Source: Epiperipatus broadwayi
Taxonomy: Eukaryota; Onychophora; Udeonychophora; Euonychophora; Peripatidae
Direction: 5' to 3'
Assembly (NCBI GenBank): GCA_028023455.1
Contig: JAQFVV010006245.1
Location: 7,523,331-7,587,330, forward strand
Length of the DNA: 64,000 nt
Below the pieces are notes generated by a model. The model saw only the letters and a list, made by a program, of their open reading frames with translations, searched no databases and was not told the origin of the DNA. Made by a program: the position numbers and the translations under genes. Shown in pieces: positions 1 through 11,300 of this stretch; within the stretch, counting starts at the first letter, position 1, and every line of letters starts with the position of its first letter.

Positions 1-40
1 TTTTATTTGTGACTGGATTCGAACCCATTCTGTCCCAATA
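1..40 (-). repeat. tRNA-like fragment (B-box) at the window edge
   Basis: On the minus strand the sequence GGGTTCGAATCC matches an RNA polymerase III B-box (T-arm consensus) and is followed by an A/T tail. No A-box or acceptor stem is seen on the inner side, and the T-stem has a mismatch, so this is probably the end of a tRNA-derived SINE or a tRNA pseudogene rather than a working tRNA gene. Confidence 0.4.
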
Positions 41-2383
41 TATATATAATTTTAGCTATGAGAATATTTTGATTTTTCTTCCTTTTAGGTTAGTGCATTA
101 AGTTTATATATAACTTAGAAACATTTGTGAACTGAGTTCAATCATTTTATATTCACCTTAATATATAATAAAAATTAAAAAAAAATAAAATAAAATATGA
201 TAATAGTTTTCAATGTTAATATATATAAATAAATGTGCTCACTTTTTTTATTTGCAAATAATCATTTAGTGCATAGTAAGCTGTTTTTTTAGTCAATCTA
301 ATCAGGTATCTTCTCTTTTTGACTATCACCATATATAAAGAATTATCTAACTATTTCAGGGCATACTAATATTTTTTCAGGATTATTAATTTCAATTCTA
401 TTTATAAAGTAAAACAACAACAACAACTCAAATACATATTGAATATCTTTACTAAATTTAGCTTTTCAATAAACAATAAAATAATGTATACATGGAATTG
501 TGATATGAAATATTTTTTAGATACTTCCAAAAATCTATTTATCAACCTAAATACATCAATAAAAAATATTCACCATATATATGTTCATTATTTTGATATA
601 ATAGCTTAATTTATAATTAATGCCATGTGAATATAATTATGAACCTATATTTATTTAAAAAAATAATCTTATTATTTGTAATTTAATTTTGTAATAATAT
701 TTTTTAAGTTCATATTATATAAATAAGGAAATATTAAATCAATTTTACTATGTGTTATCAGAATACTTTGTAAATTCTTGAAATAAAACTAAAGTAATTA
801 TTGGCATATGATTGTGTTTATAATATTATCATAAGATAATCTCTATCCTTAACTTATATAAATTGTATTAAGATATAAGACTTATTGTTCTAATAAACTT
901 GGTTTTTTTCCTTTGTCTTAATGCAGCTAATATCAATGTGTTTTTTAAAATGTTCTATTTTATAATTTGGAAAAGTTAACACATTCCTTTAAAAGCTTTT
1001 AAATTTGAAGACGACTACTAGTTATTTATAGAAATATTAATTTATAATAAAAATAATAAATTTAACGGTAACGAACTATTATAAACAATTCTTAAATCCG
1101 CCGAAGTACTTTCGGTTAATTGCTTAAACCTGCTTAAACTGCCATTAAATTAAAAAAAAAAAACAATTTACATTATTACTTCATTGTTTCTTTTAATCAT
1201 ATATAACAAAACGTTTTATAATAATAAACTATATGATCTACATAAATATTCAAATACATTAAACATTAAAATTGAGAGAAAACTAAAATTATATATTCTT
1301 TATTTGAATTTCAAGAAAATGATATAAAGAAATAAATAAAATATATCAAATCACTTACAGTTCTTTCCAGATATCTATTTTGGTTATTTATTTGAGAAGA
1401 CATGAATATTTTACAGGTGTTGGTTTGAAAACAGTTCCTGAGATTCCTTGAGATTTATTTAATTCTGGTAATTGTTTTATACTGTATCATCTATAAAATT
1501 TGGGAATATTTTATTTAATGGTAACAATTTTTTATTGGCTTGCATGCAGCAATGGAGACTAAATAATTACTAAGAGAGATTTATATAATTTTAAATCAAA
1601 TTATTTAAATCCCAGTCTAATGGCTTTTCTGTTGTGATTCAGATAAAATATGTATAGAACAATTTAAATAGAGCAATTTTTTAAGCATTATCTTGGGAAT
1701 TGAAGCTATATATAGTTGATTATTTGAAGGAAAGGGTCTACGATGGTAGTCCTGATTGGTTAATGATTCAGCTATAAAACCTTCAATCAAGTTACAAAAT
1801 TTCATTAGAATTTGTAAGATTTTTTCTTCACTGCACACTATTGATTTGATTTCCTTGAAAAAAATTTCCTTTTTAATTTACATGATTGACAATTTGAACA
1901 GCTTTTTTTTTGACATGTAATAAACTTTTTTTTTTGATTCTTGAAGAATATTACTTAACTAAACAAAATAGTTTTTTTTCTTTTATAAGGTTTTATAGAT
2001 ACTTTTATCTAAAGATGGATAAGTCTCTTTTGTAAATATTTTATCAATGGTGATTTAAAAGTTTCTTCTTTCTTATCAAAGATCTTTAAAAGATTTAAAA
2101 ATTGATTATTTTTTCAATATCAATTGAAAAAAATCTGTAACGTTTAATTAATTTAAGCTAAAATATCAATTGATCTATCTGTAAGATGAATTCATTTAGG
2201 ATAAAATATTTTATGTATAATAATATATTTATTGAACATACATGTATAGAAAAAAGTTATAACAAACATATTTATTTACAAATATTTTACCCCTCATTTT
2301 TGTGCTCGTAAGTGTTCTTATTTGTACAATTATTTGAAACATCAAATTATGTTTAAGCAAATCTTTTTAATTTCTTTTTCTAC
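41..2383. other. A+T-rich DNA with no supported gene
   Basis: Mostly poly-A/T and AT-dinucleotide-rich sequence with stops in all frames. A 73-codon minus-strand reading frame near 1617-1838 starts at GTG and lies behind a TGTGCAG that could be a splice acceptor, but I recognise no family and do not call it a gene. Confidence 0.6.
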
Positions 2384-2999
2384 TGTCATATCTGACCTTG
2401 TCTTCAGAAGTGGACTATTCCTGATTCCTTGCATGATCGGCTAGCATCCAGTTGCTATCCAATGGGGGTGAATCATTTGTTGAGGTTTGCACTCTGAATC
2501 CAAGTATTCCCAGTAAAGTAAGGGATTTGACAATAAATAGTCAGCCTTTTTGGAGGCAAAGCAGAAAACATTAACTTCTGTCAACCTGAGTGATTGAAGA
2601 TGCTCTCCAATGAAACCTCTACCTACAGCAAGGGTGTCTTTACTAGTCATGACTGTCCATGTAGGACTAAAAGTTGCTACAACTGCAGTTGACTCAAGGA
2701 AAGCCATCTGAATGCAGCCAGAAGAGTCCAAACTAGGTCAACTCGAGGCCAGCTCTTCATTACAGCCAGAAGAGTCTTACTTGAACTCATGAGGCTGGCT
2801 AATTATATAGCTGGAAGTGAATACTATCACTCAGTATGACTATATCATTATTAATTATATAAACTATATTTGTATTATTAATTAACTTACACGTGTGTAT
2901 TTTGTAACTAATAAATTATACATATTAATTGTTGAGTTGTTTGTCATTACTTTTTCTGTTGGTTTGGAACCGAATCTGTAAATCAAGCCAAACACAACA
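2384..2999 (+). repeat. Left LTR
   Basis: Begins TGTCATATCTGA and ends CCAAACACAACA. It aligns along its length with 5176-5821; shared landmarks are the TTCAGAAGTGGACTATTCC block near the start and the TTTTTCTGTTGGTTTGGAACC block near the end. Minus-strand and plus-strand short reading frames inside it are chance products of LTR sequence. Confidence 0.9.
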
Positions 3000-3003
3000 G
3001 ATT

Positions 3004-3015
3004 TGGTGCAGTCAG
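3004..3015 (+). other. Primer binding site (tRNA-Ser type)
   Basis: TGGTGCAGTCAG lies four bases after the left LTR. It differs by two transitions from TGGCGCAGTCG, the complement of the 3' end of tRNA-Ser, which several Ty3/gypsy elements use as primer. Confidence 0.7.
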
Positions 3016-3452
3016 ACAGAAGAAAAATTTTTCCCTAATGCTGGAAAAATTATAGTTAAACATATAAGTAAATACATGAGTGCATATAACATTTGTCATA
3101 ATTATATACAGTGATTATTAGCATCACTTAAAACTGTTTCGAATAAAAATTGAACCACAAACATACAGGCATGTAAATTAGAAGCCACAACCAATCACTA
3201 GAGTTTTACTTGCATCATAGTGACAGATGCTCACCCTAATGGTTTAAAGCTTTGTTGGGTTAGATACAAACAGTTATGTAAATAATTAAGAGTGGTAACT
3301 CTGAAATAAAAAAATAAAAATTGATTTTGAACAGCTACAAGCAGTAATGTAAAAAATGTAGAGTGGTAACTTGGAGGGAAAAATCAATTTTGAATAGCTA
3401 CAAATAGTAGTGTAAAAATTATGAATGGTATCTTGCATAAATAATTATAGCT

Positions 3453-4148
3453 ATGGAAGCTTTTGACTCTGCTCAATCTAAGGGCTGGTCAAAGCCTGAT
3501 GTAAAATTAGCTACATAATGACCATTATAGGTCTGCAGACCTACAACATACTCAAGTCTCAATCTATGCTAGAAATCCCAGCTGACCTGGATTTTGAAAA
3601 GCAATGAACAATTCTCACAGAGTATTTCCCTCCAAACCCTTAAATAATGCAGATGTATCACTTCAGTCTCAGCATTCAAGAATAAGGGAAAACAGCTAGA
3701 GAATTTGCAACTAGAATCCAAACATTAGCATTTAAGTGTGAATTCAAAGATTTCATGAATGAAGCACTTTGTGATCATTTTATTTGTGGCATAAACAATC
3801 ATAATTTAAGGCTGAAAATGTTGATTTGATGATTCTGGATTTAAATTTTGAAACAGCTGTAGCTCAAGCAGTACTAGCTAAATCAATAGTTAATCAAGAT
3901 ATCCCATTAAAAAAATTATTAAGTATGATGTGCAAAAAATTGAGCATAACATTGGGGTGGTCAAATACTCAGCCAGCTCAGAGAACTCAGCATCAAATAA
4001 TCTAAGGCTTTGCTATAGATGCAATGAGCAAATACACATGTATACAGAACACCTGCACCACTATACATGTACATTTTGCAAGCGAATCAGACATATAATG
4101 GTGGAAGGTCTGAAATGGAAAAAACAGATGGCCAAAATGAGAATATAA
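3453..4148 (+). pseudogene. gag: Gag remnant of the Ty3/gypsy element
   Basis: An ATG at 3453 opens a short peptide, and the frame is then broken repeatedly. At about 3690-3900 a capsid-like stretch reads LAFKCEFKDFMNEALCDHF, the pattern around the end of Gag in mag-type elements. At about 4008-4100 the peptide CYRCNEQIHMYTEHLHHYTC, followed by TFCKRIRHIM, shows two degraded CCHC zinc knuckles: the CX2C pairs are kept, but some later Cys and Gly positions are replaced. Zinc knuckles bind RNA during packaging. Stops and frameshifts between these blocks mean no Gag protein can be made. Confidence 0.8.
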
Positions 4149-4229
4149 AAAATCCATTCTAAAAAATAGTAAAGGCAATTATAAGAAAAACAAGCAAGTT
4201 GCCTGTATAAGTCATATCAAAGATGACCA

Positions 4230-5083
4230 GTCTGGATTTATACACACTGTTATAATTAATACTGAACATAGGGTCTGTAATGTCTATTATTTCAAGAAAA
4301 ACCTGGGTGATCATAAATAAAAATAAATATAAACAGCATTCTAGCAGCAAGTCAATATCAAACTATCAAGGAAATAAAATTAAACTGTTGGTCCAAACAA
4401 TAGGGATAATTACAATACCTAACAAGACTATATACCTACCACTTGTGGTATTAAGTAATCATAGTAATTTAATAGGCTGTAACTGGTTCAGTCAGTTAGG
4501 GTTTAAAGTGACAAAAGTCATCCATATCACAACATTAATAAAGATAAAATCTGATTACTCAGAAGTTTTCAACAAAGATATAGGTCTGTACTTAGGAAAA
4601 CCAATCCATTTACCACTAAATGGAGAGATAAAATGTGTCAGTTGTCAATGCAGACCACTTCCACTAGCTTTGCATATGAAAGTAGAAGCAGAGCTCAGAA
4701 AGTGAGAAGCAGCAGATACAATAGAGCCCATATGATATTCAGAATGGGCCATACCAATAGTACCAATCATAAAAGAAAATGGTGTATGTATATGTGGTGC
4801 CAAACTTGAACAAAAGGAAAAAAGCAAAATAAAAGTACAAATAGGTATGCAGGTTCTATGCAAGATGTACTACAGGTCCACAAAATGGATACCAGCAGTC
4901 ATGACACAACTGAAGGATCTGTATACTGTTGTAGTGCAAACCCAAGATGGTCATCAACATCTTAAACAACTCATACTGAACCACATTGAAGTGACAAAAG
5001 CAGTAACCAACCTGGGACAAGTACATCAGGTTAGAAACATGGACATCAAAGTAAAGGTGGCAGTGAATATCCAGGAACTGTGA
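4230..5083 (+). pseudogene. pol: Pol remnant: protease, RT start, integrase end
   Basis: The aspartic-protease active-site region reads NIGSVMSIISRKTW where the family has a DTG triad, so the catalytic Asp is lost. The protease C-terminal signature (LVVLSNHSNLIGCNWFSQL) follows, then the start of reverse transcriptase (SDYSEVFNKDIG, RPLPLALHMKVEAEL, WAIPIVPIIKENG) up to about 4800. A stop lies after the KVEAELRK block at about 4703. From about 4860 the frame jumps to the end of integrase (TKWIPAVMTQ, VQTQDGHQHLKQLI), a GPY/F-like C-terminal domain. The YxDD box, RNase H and the DDE core are absent, which implies one internal deletion of roughly 2-2.5 kb judged from usual element size. Confidence 0.82.
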
Positions 5084-5164
5084 TAAATAGGAGCCACCAA
5101 CAAAATGGACTATATGTTGTTCAGGGCATCTCAATGACTACATTCTTCAGGGCTAATTTTTGTC

Positions 5165-5175
5165 AGGGGAAGAAA
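5165..5175 (+). other. Polypurine tract
   Basis: AGGGGAAGAAA directly abuts the right LTR. This is the usual position and composition of the plus-strand DNA primer of LTR retrotransposons. Confidence 0.8.
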
Positions 5176-5821
5176 TGCCATATCTGAGTTTGCCTTCAGA
5201 AGTGGACTATTCCAGATTCCTTGCCTGATTGGCAGGCACCTGGTTGCTATCTAATAAGGATGAATCCCTTGTTGGGGTTTGTGATCTGAATCTGAGTGTT
5301 GCAGTATGGAAAGAGATCTGACAATAAATAGTAAGCCTTTTTGGAAGAAAATCAGAGAGTGTTAACTTCTGTCAATCTGAATGACTGAATGTGCTCTCCA
5401 GTGAAACTTCTGTCTACAGCAAGGGGGTCTTTACTAGTCACAACTGATACATCTGCACAATGAGGAAGTCCACATAGGACTGGAAACTGCCATGACTGCA
5501 GTCAACTTGAAGCAAACTGTCTGTGTGCAGCTGGAAGAGCTTGGACCATAGTCAACTCAAGGAAAGCTGTCCAGTACAGCCAGAAGAGTCTTACTTGAAT
5601 TTGCAAGGCAGGCTAATCTTATAGCTGGAAGTGAGTTCTGTCACTTGGTACAACTATCACATCATTAATTGTATAAACTATATTTATATTATTGATTAAC
5701 TAATGTGTGTGTGTGTGTGTAATTTGTAACTAGTGAATTATACATATTAAATGTTGGGTAGTTTGTCATTACTTTTTCTGTTGGTTTGGAACCAAACCTG
5801 TAAATGAAGCCAAACACAACA
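5176..5821 (+). repeat. Right LTR
   Basis: Begins TGCCATATCTGA and ends CCAAACACAACA. It matches the left LTR with many point differences and carries an extra segment and a (TG)n stretch near 5702-5721. Confidence 0.9.
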
Positions 5822-5826
5822 ACTAC

Positions 5827-7175
5827 CTTACTTACTTTTCTAATTGCTACTCTATCTACAGCTTCTTTATTACTATGAAATGACCACTTTAGTATATAAA
5901 TATATTAAATAAACACCAAAGTTGATCCATATATAAAAAGAATGCATCACAAAAAATTAATAAATAACAAAGACAAAATCACTAAATTTCAGTGTTTAAT
6001 AATAACAGAAGCACAAACATGCATGGACAAAAATGCATGCACAAAAATAATGTAATATTAATTTCACTGAAATAGAAATAATTTCATGGTTTAGAGTAAA
6101 AACATTAGAATTCTAAATAATTTACTGATAAAAATATAATAATAGTATTAAAAGCTTTTTGTGTTTTTATAATAATCTAATTAAATTTCAAAACAACCAT
6201 GTTAATAATCTAAGATATAAATACAAGGTACTGGTTATAGTAAAGATATCAAAGAAAAATTGATTTATTTAAAATCTAAACGAGAAATTACCAATAAATA
6301 ATGGATTTTTATTTCTAATACTGATGTTGACAATAAATAAATAAAACAAGAGCAAAATTTTTTAATTATTTACATATGAATAGTAAAATTGACAATAAAT
6401 AAATAAATAAAATGATCACAATATTAATTTAGATTGCAAATATAAATATATATACATCAACAAATCTGAGTGCTTGTTATAAATAAAAATATGAACTTTT
6501 GTGTTCTATGATGAAAGAAAAAAATAATTATATCAATAAACTGCTAATATATTTCAAAAATATGAACTAATCTGGCATTGCAAATTAATTTTTAATAATA
6601 TAAATATTTGACATAAATAGAAAACAATTAGGCAAAAATTAGAGGCAAATTTATTTACATAAATAAATTATGAGCATTTCAATGTAAATTCCACCACTTA
6701 TGAAGATTATATGATCCTACTTTTTTGCATGGCTCATCAACATAGATACAATGCTTTATTTTATATATTTAGCTGAAGGTGGTTACATAATCAATCTAGC
6801 TGGAAGCATTTAAAACTTTTCCATTATTAGTATTAAATAATCAAATGGTTATTTGCTTAGAAAGTTATATGATATCCATATACCAAAAATAACATTTTGA
6901 GTTTGACATTGAGACTATTACTTTATCAGTGTGCCAAACTATTTATTAATATTTATTTTATGAATATTGAACACTAGATACAAAGATAATTAATTATGAA
7001 ATGGAAAATAATGGCAATTTAATGATGGTGAATGAATTGAGTTTTTGTATTTAGTCTTTGTGTGTTTTTTTTTAAATCTATAAACTTTTCAAAAAAACAT
7101 TTGACAATTTTATATAAAATATTTAAAATAGTAATGAAGAAAATATTTTAAAATATGTTTGTACCTTTTTTTTAG
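5827..7175. other. A+T-rich sequence, probably intronic
   Basis: No coding potential seen. It includes several TAAATAAA-type simple stretches and ends in the pyrimidine tract and AG of the 7176 exon. Confidence 0.5.
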
Positions 7176-7380
7176 AGAATTCCAATGAAAGATTTTGGTG
7201 CAGAAGTTCGAGCATCTATGGATGTTGCAAGGTTTTTAACTAAAGCAGTAGTTCTTCTAGATATCCCTGAAACAAGCTTAGAAGAAATTGTAGAAAAAAT
7301 GCTTCATAAAATGTTGGACACCAGTGAACCTCAGTGTAACATCAATAGTGCCAAAGCAGCCTTTTTTACTCAGGATTCTG
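7176..7380 (+). CDS. slc4a11: Internal exon of an SLC4A11-like transporter
   Basis: A 205-base exon flanked by a pyrimidine-rich acceptor (CCTTTTTTTTTAG) and a GTAAAC donor. It enters in phase 0 and leaves in phase 1. It encodes 68 residues, including DFGAEVRASMDVARFLTKAV, then LLDIPETSLEEIVEKMLHKM and AAFFTQDS. The spacing and residues (EEVRA-like start, a hydrophobic strand, TSLEE, an EP-C-N turn, then an FT-D end) match my recollection of the N-terminal cytoplasmic domain of SLC4A11 and, more loosely, other SLC4 anion/bicarbonate carriers. SLC4A11 is a plasma-membrane protein linked to H+/OH-, NH3, water or borate movement; this exon lies before the membrane domain. Reading open past the donor gives only A/T-rich junk, which supports splicing. 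No neighbouring exon of the gene is recognisable in the window, so its introns would be long. A relative within SLC4 or a retained pseudogene exon cannot be excluded. Confidence 0.72.
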
Positions 7381-7977
7381 GTAAACTTTTATTTTTATAT
7401 ATTTTAAAATTTTTATTATTACTATTTTTAATATTAACATAACATATTTTGCACTACTATATGGAGAGTGTTGTTTTGTTTTGAATTGTTTAATTTTTTT
7501 ATTTTTAATATTGTTAGTAAATGTATTTTGTATATAAATCAATTTTTGTAGTGAATCAAAAATTAATTCTAATAATATAAAAAAAGAAACAATAAGTGTG
7601 AAACACCCAATAAAAGTTAAGTAATAATACTAATTGTAATCAAAAATCATAAGCATGTATTACTTAAAGTCTTTTATTATTGTCACTAATACCAATCAGT
7701 TTATCTTCAGCCTATCATATGAAATAAAATTATAGATTGAAAAAAAAAACTACAGATTCATCTTATTTTTAGATGAAGAGAAATACATTTAATAATTACA
7801 TATAAAAAAGATAAGATTATCAAACTAAATTTATAGCAGTTTATGGGTAGAATATAAATGCAAGTTTAATTTTACACTATTTTCTACTTTGCCAGAATAA
7901 GTAACTCCATGTATATTTGTAATTATATAATGGTCTATTTCTGTCACCTGAACTTAATTATTAATTTTTTTTATAAA

Positions 7978-8205
7978 GATACAAACTTTATTTAAACTTT
8001 TCAAATATATTAAATTGTTAGACTTAGTGTACATGTTAGTGCAACATTTTAAGCGGTAATATTCTATCTTCTTCAGATGTTGTTGGCATGACAGTGACAG
8101 AATAATTTAATTGGTTGAAGCATCTTCTTAAATTAAATTTTCATAAATCTAAATGCCCCAGATTCAATTTTCATGTTAGTACTATCCCTGATTAGTCAAC
8201 ACCTA
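7978..8205. repeat. Degenerate inverted SINE-like element
   Basis: The left part is minus-oriented: an ACTTTATTTAAACTTTTCAAATA tail-like start, then at about 8070 the reverse of CTGAAGAAG followed by AT-rich sequence, as in the 10636-11300 element. From about 8095 it continues as a plus-oriented tRNA-like head (GACAGAATA, TTGGTTGAAGCATC, B-box-like CCCCAGATTCAATTTTC). It looks like a partly deleted head-to-head inverted copy of the same SINE family. Confidence 0.55.
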
Positions 8206-8439
8206 AAGAAAAAAAATAGTACAATATTACTTGAAACACTGTGTTATTTAAAATTATGCACTTGATTTTAAGAACATTTATATTGTTGCAAAAATAGGAA
8301 CTTTCAAGGATTTTTTTCTATAGGTTGCTTCTCATAGATAAATGATTGTCAGATACTCAAAAATCAAAAAGCACTATAGTCATGGTTTTTATTATCAGGC
8401 AATTGCAAGAAAATTATCAGAAATAAAGTCATTTATATA

Positions 8440-9510
8440 TTATTTTTATTCATTTGATCAAGGCATTTGATTAAATTAATCAAAAAGGTTTATAGCACAG
8501 TTTAGAAATAGCGGCTTCTCTACCAAAATTTATTTGTACTATACAGATCCTATAAATGAGAAGAAGTGTTTAACTATTTCAATTGGAAAATCTGAGGCAT
8601 TTGAAATAAAAACTAGTATTAAGCAAATATATTTACTTGCAATTGTTTTCAGTTTTTATGACAGTTGGCTTTAGAATTATTATAAGTAGTTAATGAAACA
8701 GGGATCAAGAGATAATATAGGTTTGATGGTGGAATTTTTAATTTGAATCAATTAAAAGCAAAAAAAGGAACATTTTCTTGTATCCTGGATTTACATTATG
8801 TTTATGACTGCATTAATTTTGCCAGTTCAAAAGATGATTTATGAAATGTATTTACTATTTTGACTGCAAAAAAACTTTGGGTTAATAAATAATGTTTAAA
8901 TTTTTTTTTCTCATCCAGGGATAGAAGAAAAATCCTCAGTAATTTTTAGTTTGGAAGAAATTAAATCTATTTAAATACATTAGTAGTTTTATAATTAAAA
9001 AGGTGGAATTAGAAGTGGATGTAAAACATAGATTCAATGTGTTTTCTTGTTAAGTTCAAAAATATAGTTTTTCATTATAGGTAAGTTATTATTGCATTTG
9101 AGTTAGGTATATATAAAGCTATTATTTTATCTAATTTTTTATATGAAAGTGAGTCTAGGATATCCTATTAATGCAATATAAATGCATTAGAAAAGTTTCA
9201 TTTAAGAATGTTCTGTAAAATTTTAAAAATACAGTGGTAAGATCATAGCTGTATTATAATGATTATCTGAAAAACATCATAAATACCTTCCACTGGCAGA
9301 ATATAGCAGAAAATAGATATATAGAAGAAATATAATTTGATATAGCATTGAAATATTGCAGAAAGAAAAATTTTCTGCTGAAGAAATTAAAAGATAGCAT
9401 CAGATAATGTCAAATGGGAAATGGAGTTTCATATATTTATTCATATAGCCATTGGAAAAGTAATTTCTAGAGCATTTTTTTTAGAGTTAGAATGACAATA
9501 CTTGTGAATG
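8440..9510 (+). pseudogene. Non-LTR retrotransposon relic (LINE family B)
   Basis: Short plus-strand blocks, broken by stops and frameshifts, follow the order of a LINE reverse transcriptase: a KAFD-like start at about 8460, GKSEAFEIKT at about 8590, LDLHYVYDCINFASSKDDL at about 8780-8840, and LSNFLYESES near 9130-9160. The catalytic YADD is changed to YVYD, so the enzyme is dead. The same blocks occur in the same order on the minus strand at 26330-29990, which defines the family. The clade (RTE, CR1 or related) is not assigned. Confidence 0.72.
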
Positions 9511-10635
9511 AATGAGTGCTGTGTATATATATATATTGTAACCTTTTCATTTGTTCGTTGTACTAACTGAGTATATAAAATGTATATAATAGTCCAAAAT
9601 TTTAAATTTTAAAAATATAACTTCACAAATAATTAATATATGACCTTTAAGAGAAAATTTAGTGGGAACAAGGAATGCACATTTTTTTATTTATAATTAC
9701 TTTCTTTTTATATATCAGTTATGTAATTTTAATATAAATGATTTTAACAAAGGCAAACTCATTTACATGTATAACTAGGTTAGATTTAAATAGAAGTTAC
9801 TATTTAAAAAAAATCCATCTTAGTATTATATATTATAGTGATCCTTTAAAAAAATTAGTTGGTTATTTTCTGCACTGAATTCTGATAAATAATATTAGTA
9901 AAATAATTTATTTATTGTCAAATAATAATATATTTTTAAAAAATGGTAATGACAATAATATTTCTGAAGTAAAATATTATTATTAAAATATCTTCCTGAA
10001 ACTAAGTAAAAGATAATGTATTTTAAATTTTAATTAAAAATTGTTTAAAATTTATCAGTTTCAAAATATTTATTGATTTTTTTTTGTTGTTAACATTTAG
10101 GCAGCAAGTTAAATATTTAAAAAAAAACTGCTAATCAGTTTTCAAAAATTGACCAATGAAATTTAGTTAATTGGTTTCCAGGTCACAATGTTTGGGGTTA
10201 TAAATAGAAATGAGCAGATGAACTTGAGGAGGGGGAAAAAGTCAACTATTGTGTAAAAAGTTTGTAAAAACTTATCAAATTTAAGATATTTTATTTTTGT
10301 AAATAGTTAAATTAATTATGATAAAATGAATATAAGATACTTAACAGTGGTTTAAAAATGAGAGAATAAGTTTAAACTAATTTTTTTCATCTGAAACACA
10401 AATTACAGTCTGAAAATTCAATTTACAATTTTAAAAATGGTATTGAAGGAAAAGGTGCAAGAATATATTGTTATTATTAATGGAAAAATCATGAAGGACA
10501 AGAATACAATAAATTAAAAGGTGGAAATACAGTCACATAAGAAAATACTTTCTATTTATAGCTGCTTTGTTAACTAACTTAGTTAATAGCTTAATTATGA
10601 AGAGGAATAAAATAAATATACAAAGTGTTAGTTGT
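9511..10635. other. A+T-rich sequence without recognisable content
   Basis: Stops in all frames and no repeat family that I can tie to others in the window. Confidence 0.5.
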
Positions 10636-11300
10636 GATATGTTGGACTATTTCCATCATTTATGTGTGAATGTTGAATGTATAGAAAAATTTTAAACTTT
10701 ATTTAAACTTTTCAAATACAATTAATAATACACAAATATACAATTCAGGTTAGTAATTACACAACAGTTCGAGTAGTATTATTCTCCACTCTTCTTCAGG
10801 TGTTGCTGGCCTATATTCACAGTGACAATATTCACTTAGAAGTTGAACTTGCACCTTTAGATTCTTGAATATCGAATTTAGGGAAAACGCTCTACCAACC
10901 GAGCTATTCTGTCAAAGGCAACATATAGTAGAAATTTGATATATTTATATATGAGGGTTGGTTCAAATCCTCCTGAGTCCTTCAATTTTTTTCTCTACTA
11001 CATATTGCCTTTGACAGAATAGCTCAGTTGGTAGAGCATTTGCCTTAAATTTGATATTCAAGAATCTAAAGGTGCGAGTTCTACTTCTAAGTGAATATTG
11101 TCACTGTGCATATAGGCCAGAAACACCTGAAGAAGAGTGGAGAATAATGCTACTCGAAACATTGTGTAATTACTAACCTGTATTGTCTATTTGTGTGTTA
11201 TTACTAACAAGTTGTTTGTATTTGGAAAGTTTAAATAAAGTTTAAAATTTTCTATACATTCAACATTCACTCTAAAATGATGGAAATAGTCCAACATATC
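10636..11300. mobile_element. Head-to-head inverted SINE dimer
   Basis: Two arms of about 300 bases (10636-10933 and 10995-11300) are reverse complements with scattered mismatches around a 61-base loop. Reading the right arm outward: CTTTGACAGAA, an A-box (TAGCTCAGTTGG, 11020-11031), a B-box-like GGTGCGAGTTC (11071-11081), a body, a hammerhead-like CTGAAGAAG...CGAAACATTG (11127-11163), and a tail TTTAAATAAAGTTTAAAATTTT. The left arm is the same in reverse, with the hammerhead-like motif at about 10767-10802. The loop itself holds another B-box-like GGTTCAAATCC (10960-10970). The sequence is therefore a tRNA-derived SINE duplicated head to head, able to fold as one long hairpin if transcribed. 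Confidence 0.8.
11127..11163 (+). ncRNA. Hammerhead-like core in a SINE body (degenerate)
   Basis: CTGAAGA, then a hairpin with GAGT/ACTC ends, then GAA and ACATT. The ACAC just before and the GTGT just after could pair as a four-base helix I. CTGAAGA in place of CTGANGA with G at position 8 changes the conserved core (G8 is kept, N7 is A), and helix III is poor, so activity is doubtful. Confidence 0.35.

Larger units (their letters stand above)
2384..5821 (+). mobile_element. Internally deleted Ty3/gypsy LTR retrotransposon
   Basis: Two direct repeats of about 616 and 646 bp (2384-2999 and 5176-5821), both starting TG and ending CA, bound a 2.2-kb interior. A tRNA-Ser-type primer site follows the left LTR and a polypurine tract precedes the right LTR. 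The flanking pentamers TCTAC (2379-2383) and ACTAC (5822-5826) differ at one base and look like the target duplication. The interior has Gag with zinc knuckles, then protease, the start of reverse transcriptase, and directly the last part of integrase, in the order of Ty3/gypsy elements and closest by eye to the mag/K02A2.6 type. Most of RT, all of RNase H and the integrase core are missing, and stops interrupt what is left, so it is non-autonomous and dead. The LTRs have diverged by many substitutions and small indels, so the insertion is old. Confidence 0.9.

Noticed and set aside
1617-1838. 73-codon minus-strand frame with a possible splice acceptor
   Set aside because: Starts at GTG, matches no family that I know, and the donor side is unclear; not enough to call an exon.
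2441-3114. Short frames on both strands between 2441 and 3114
   Set aside because: They lie in the left LTR and leader of the Ty3/gypsy element and have counterparts broken by stops in the right LTR.
10934-11100. Functional tRNA gene
   Set aside because: A- and B-boxes are good, but there is no acceptor stem or proper anticodon arm, and the sequence continues into a SINE body.
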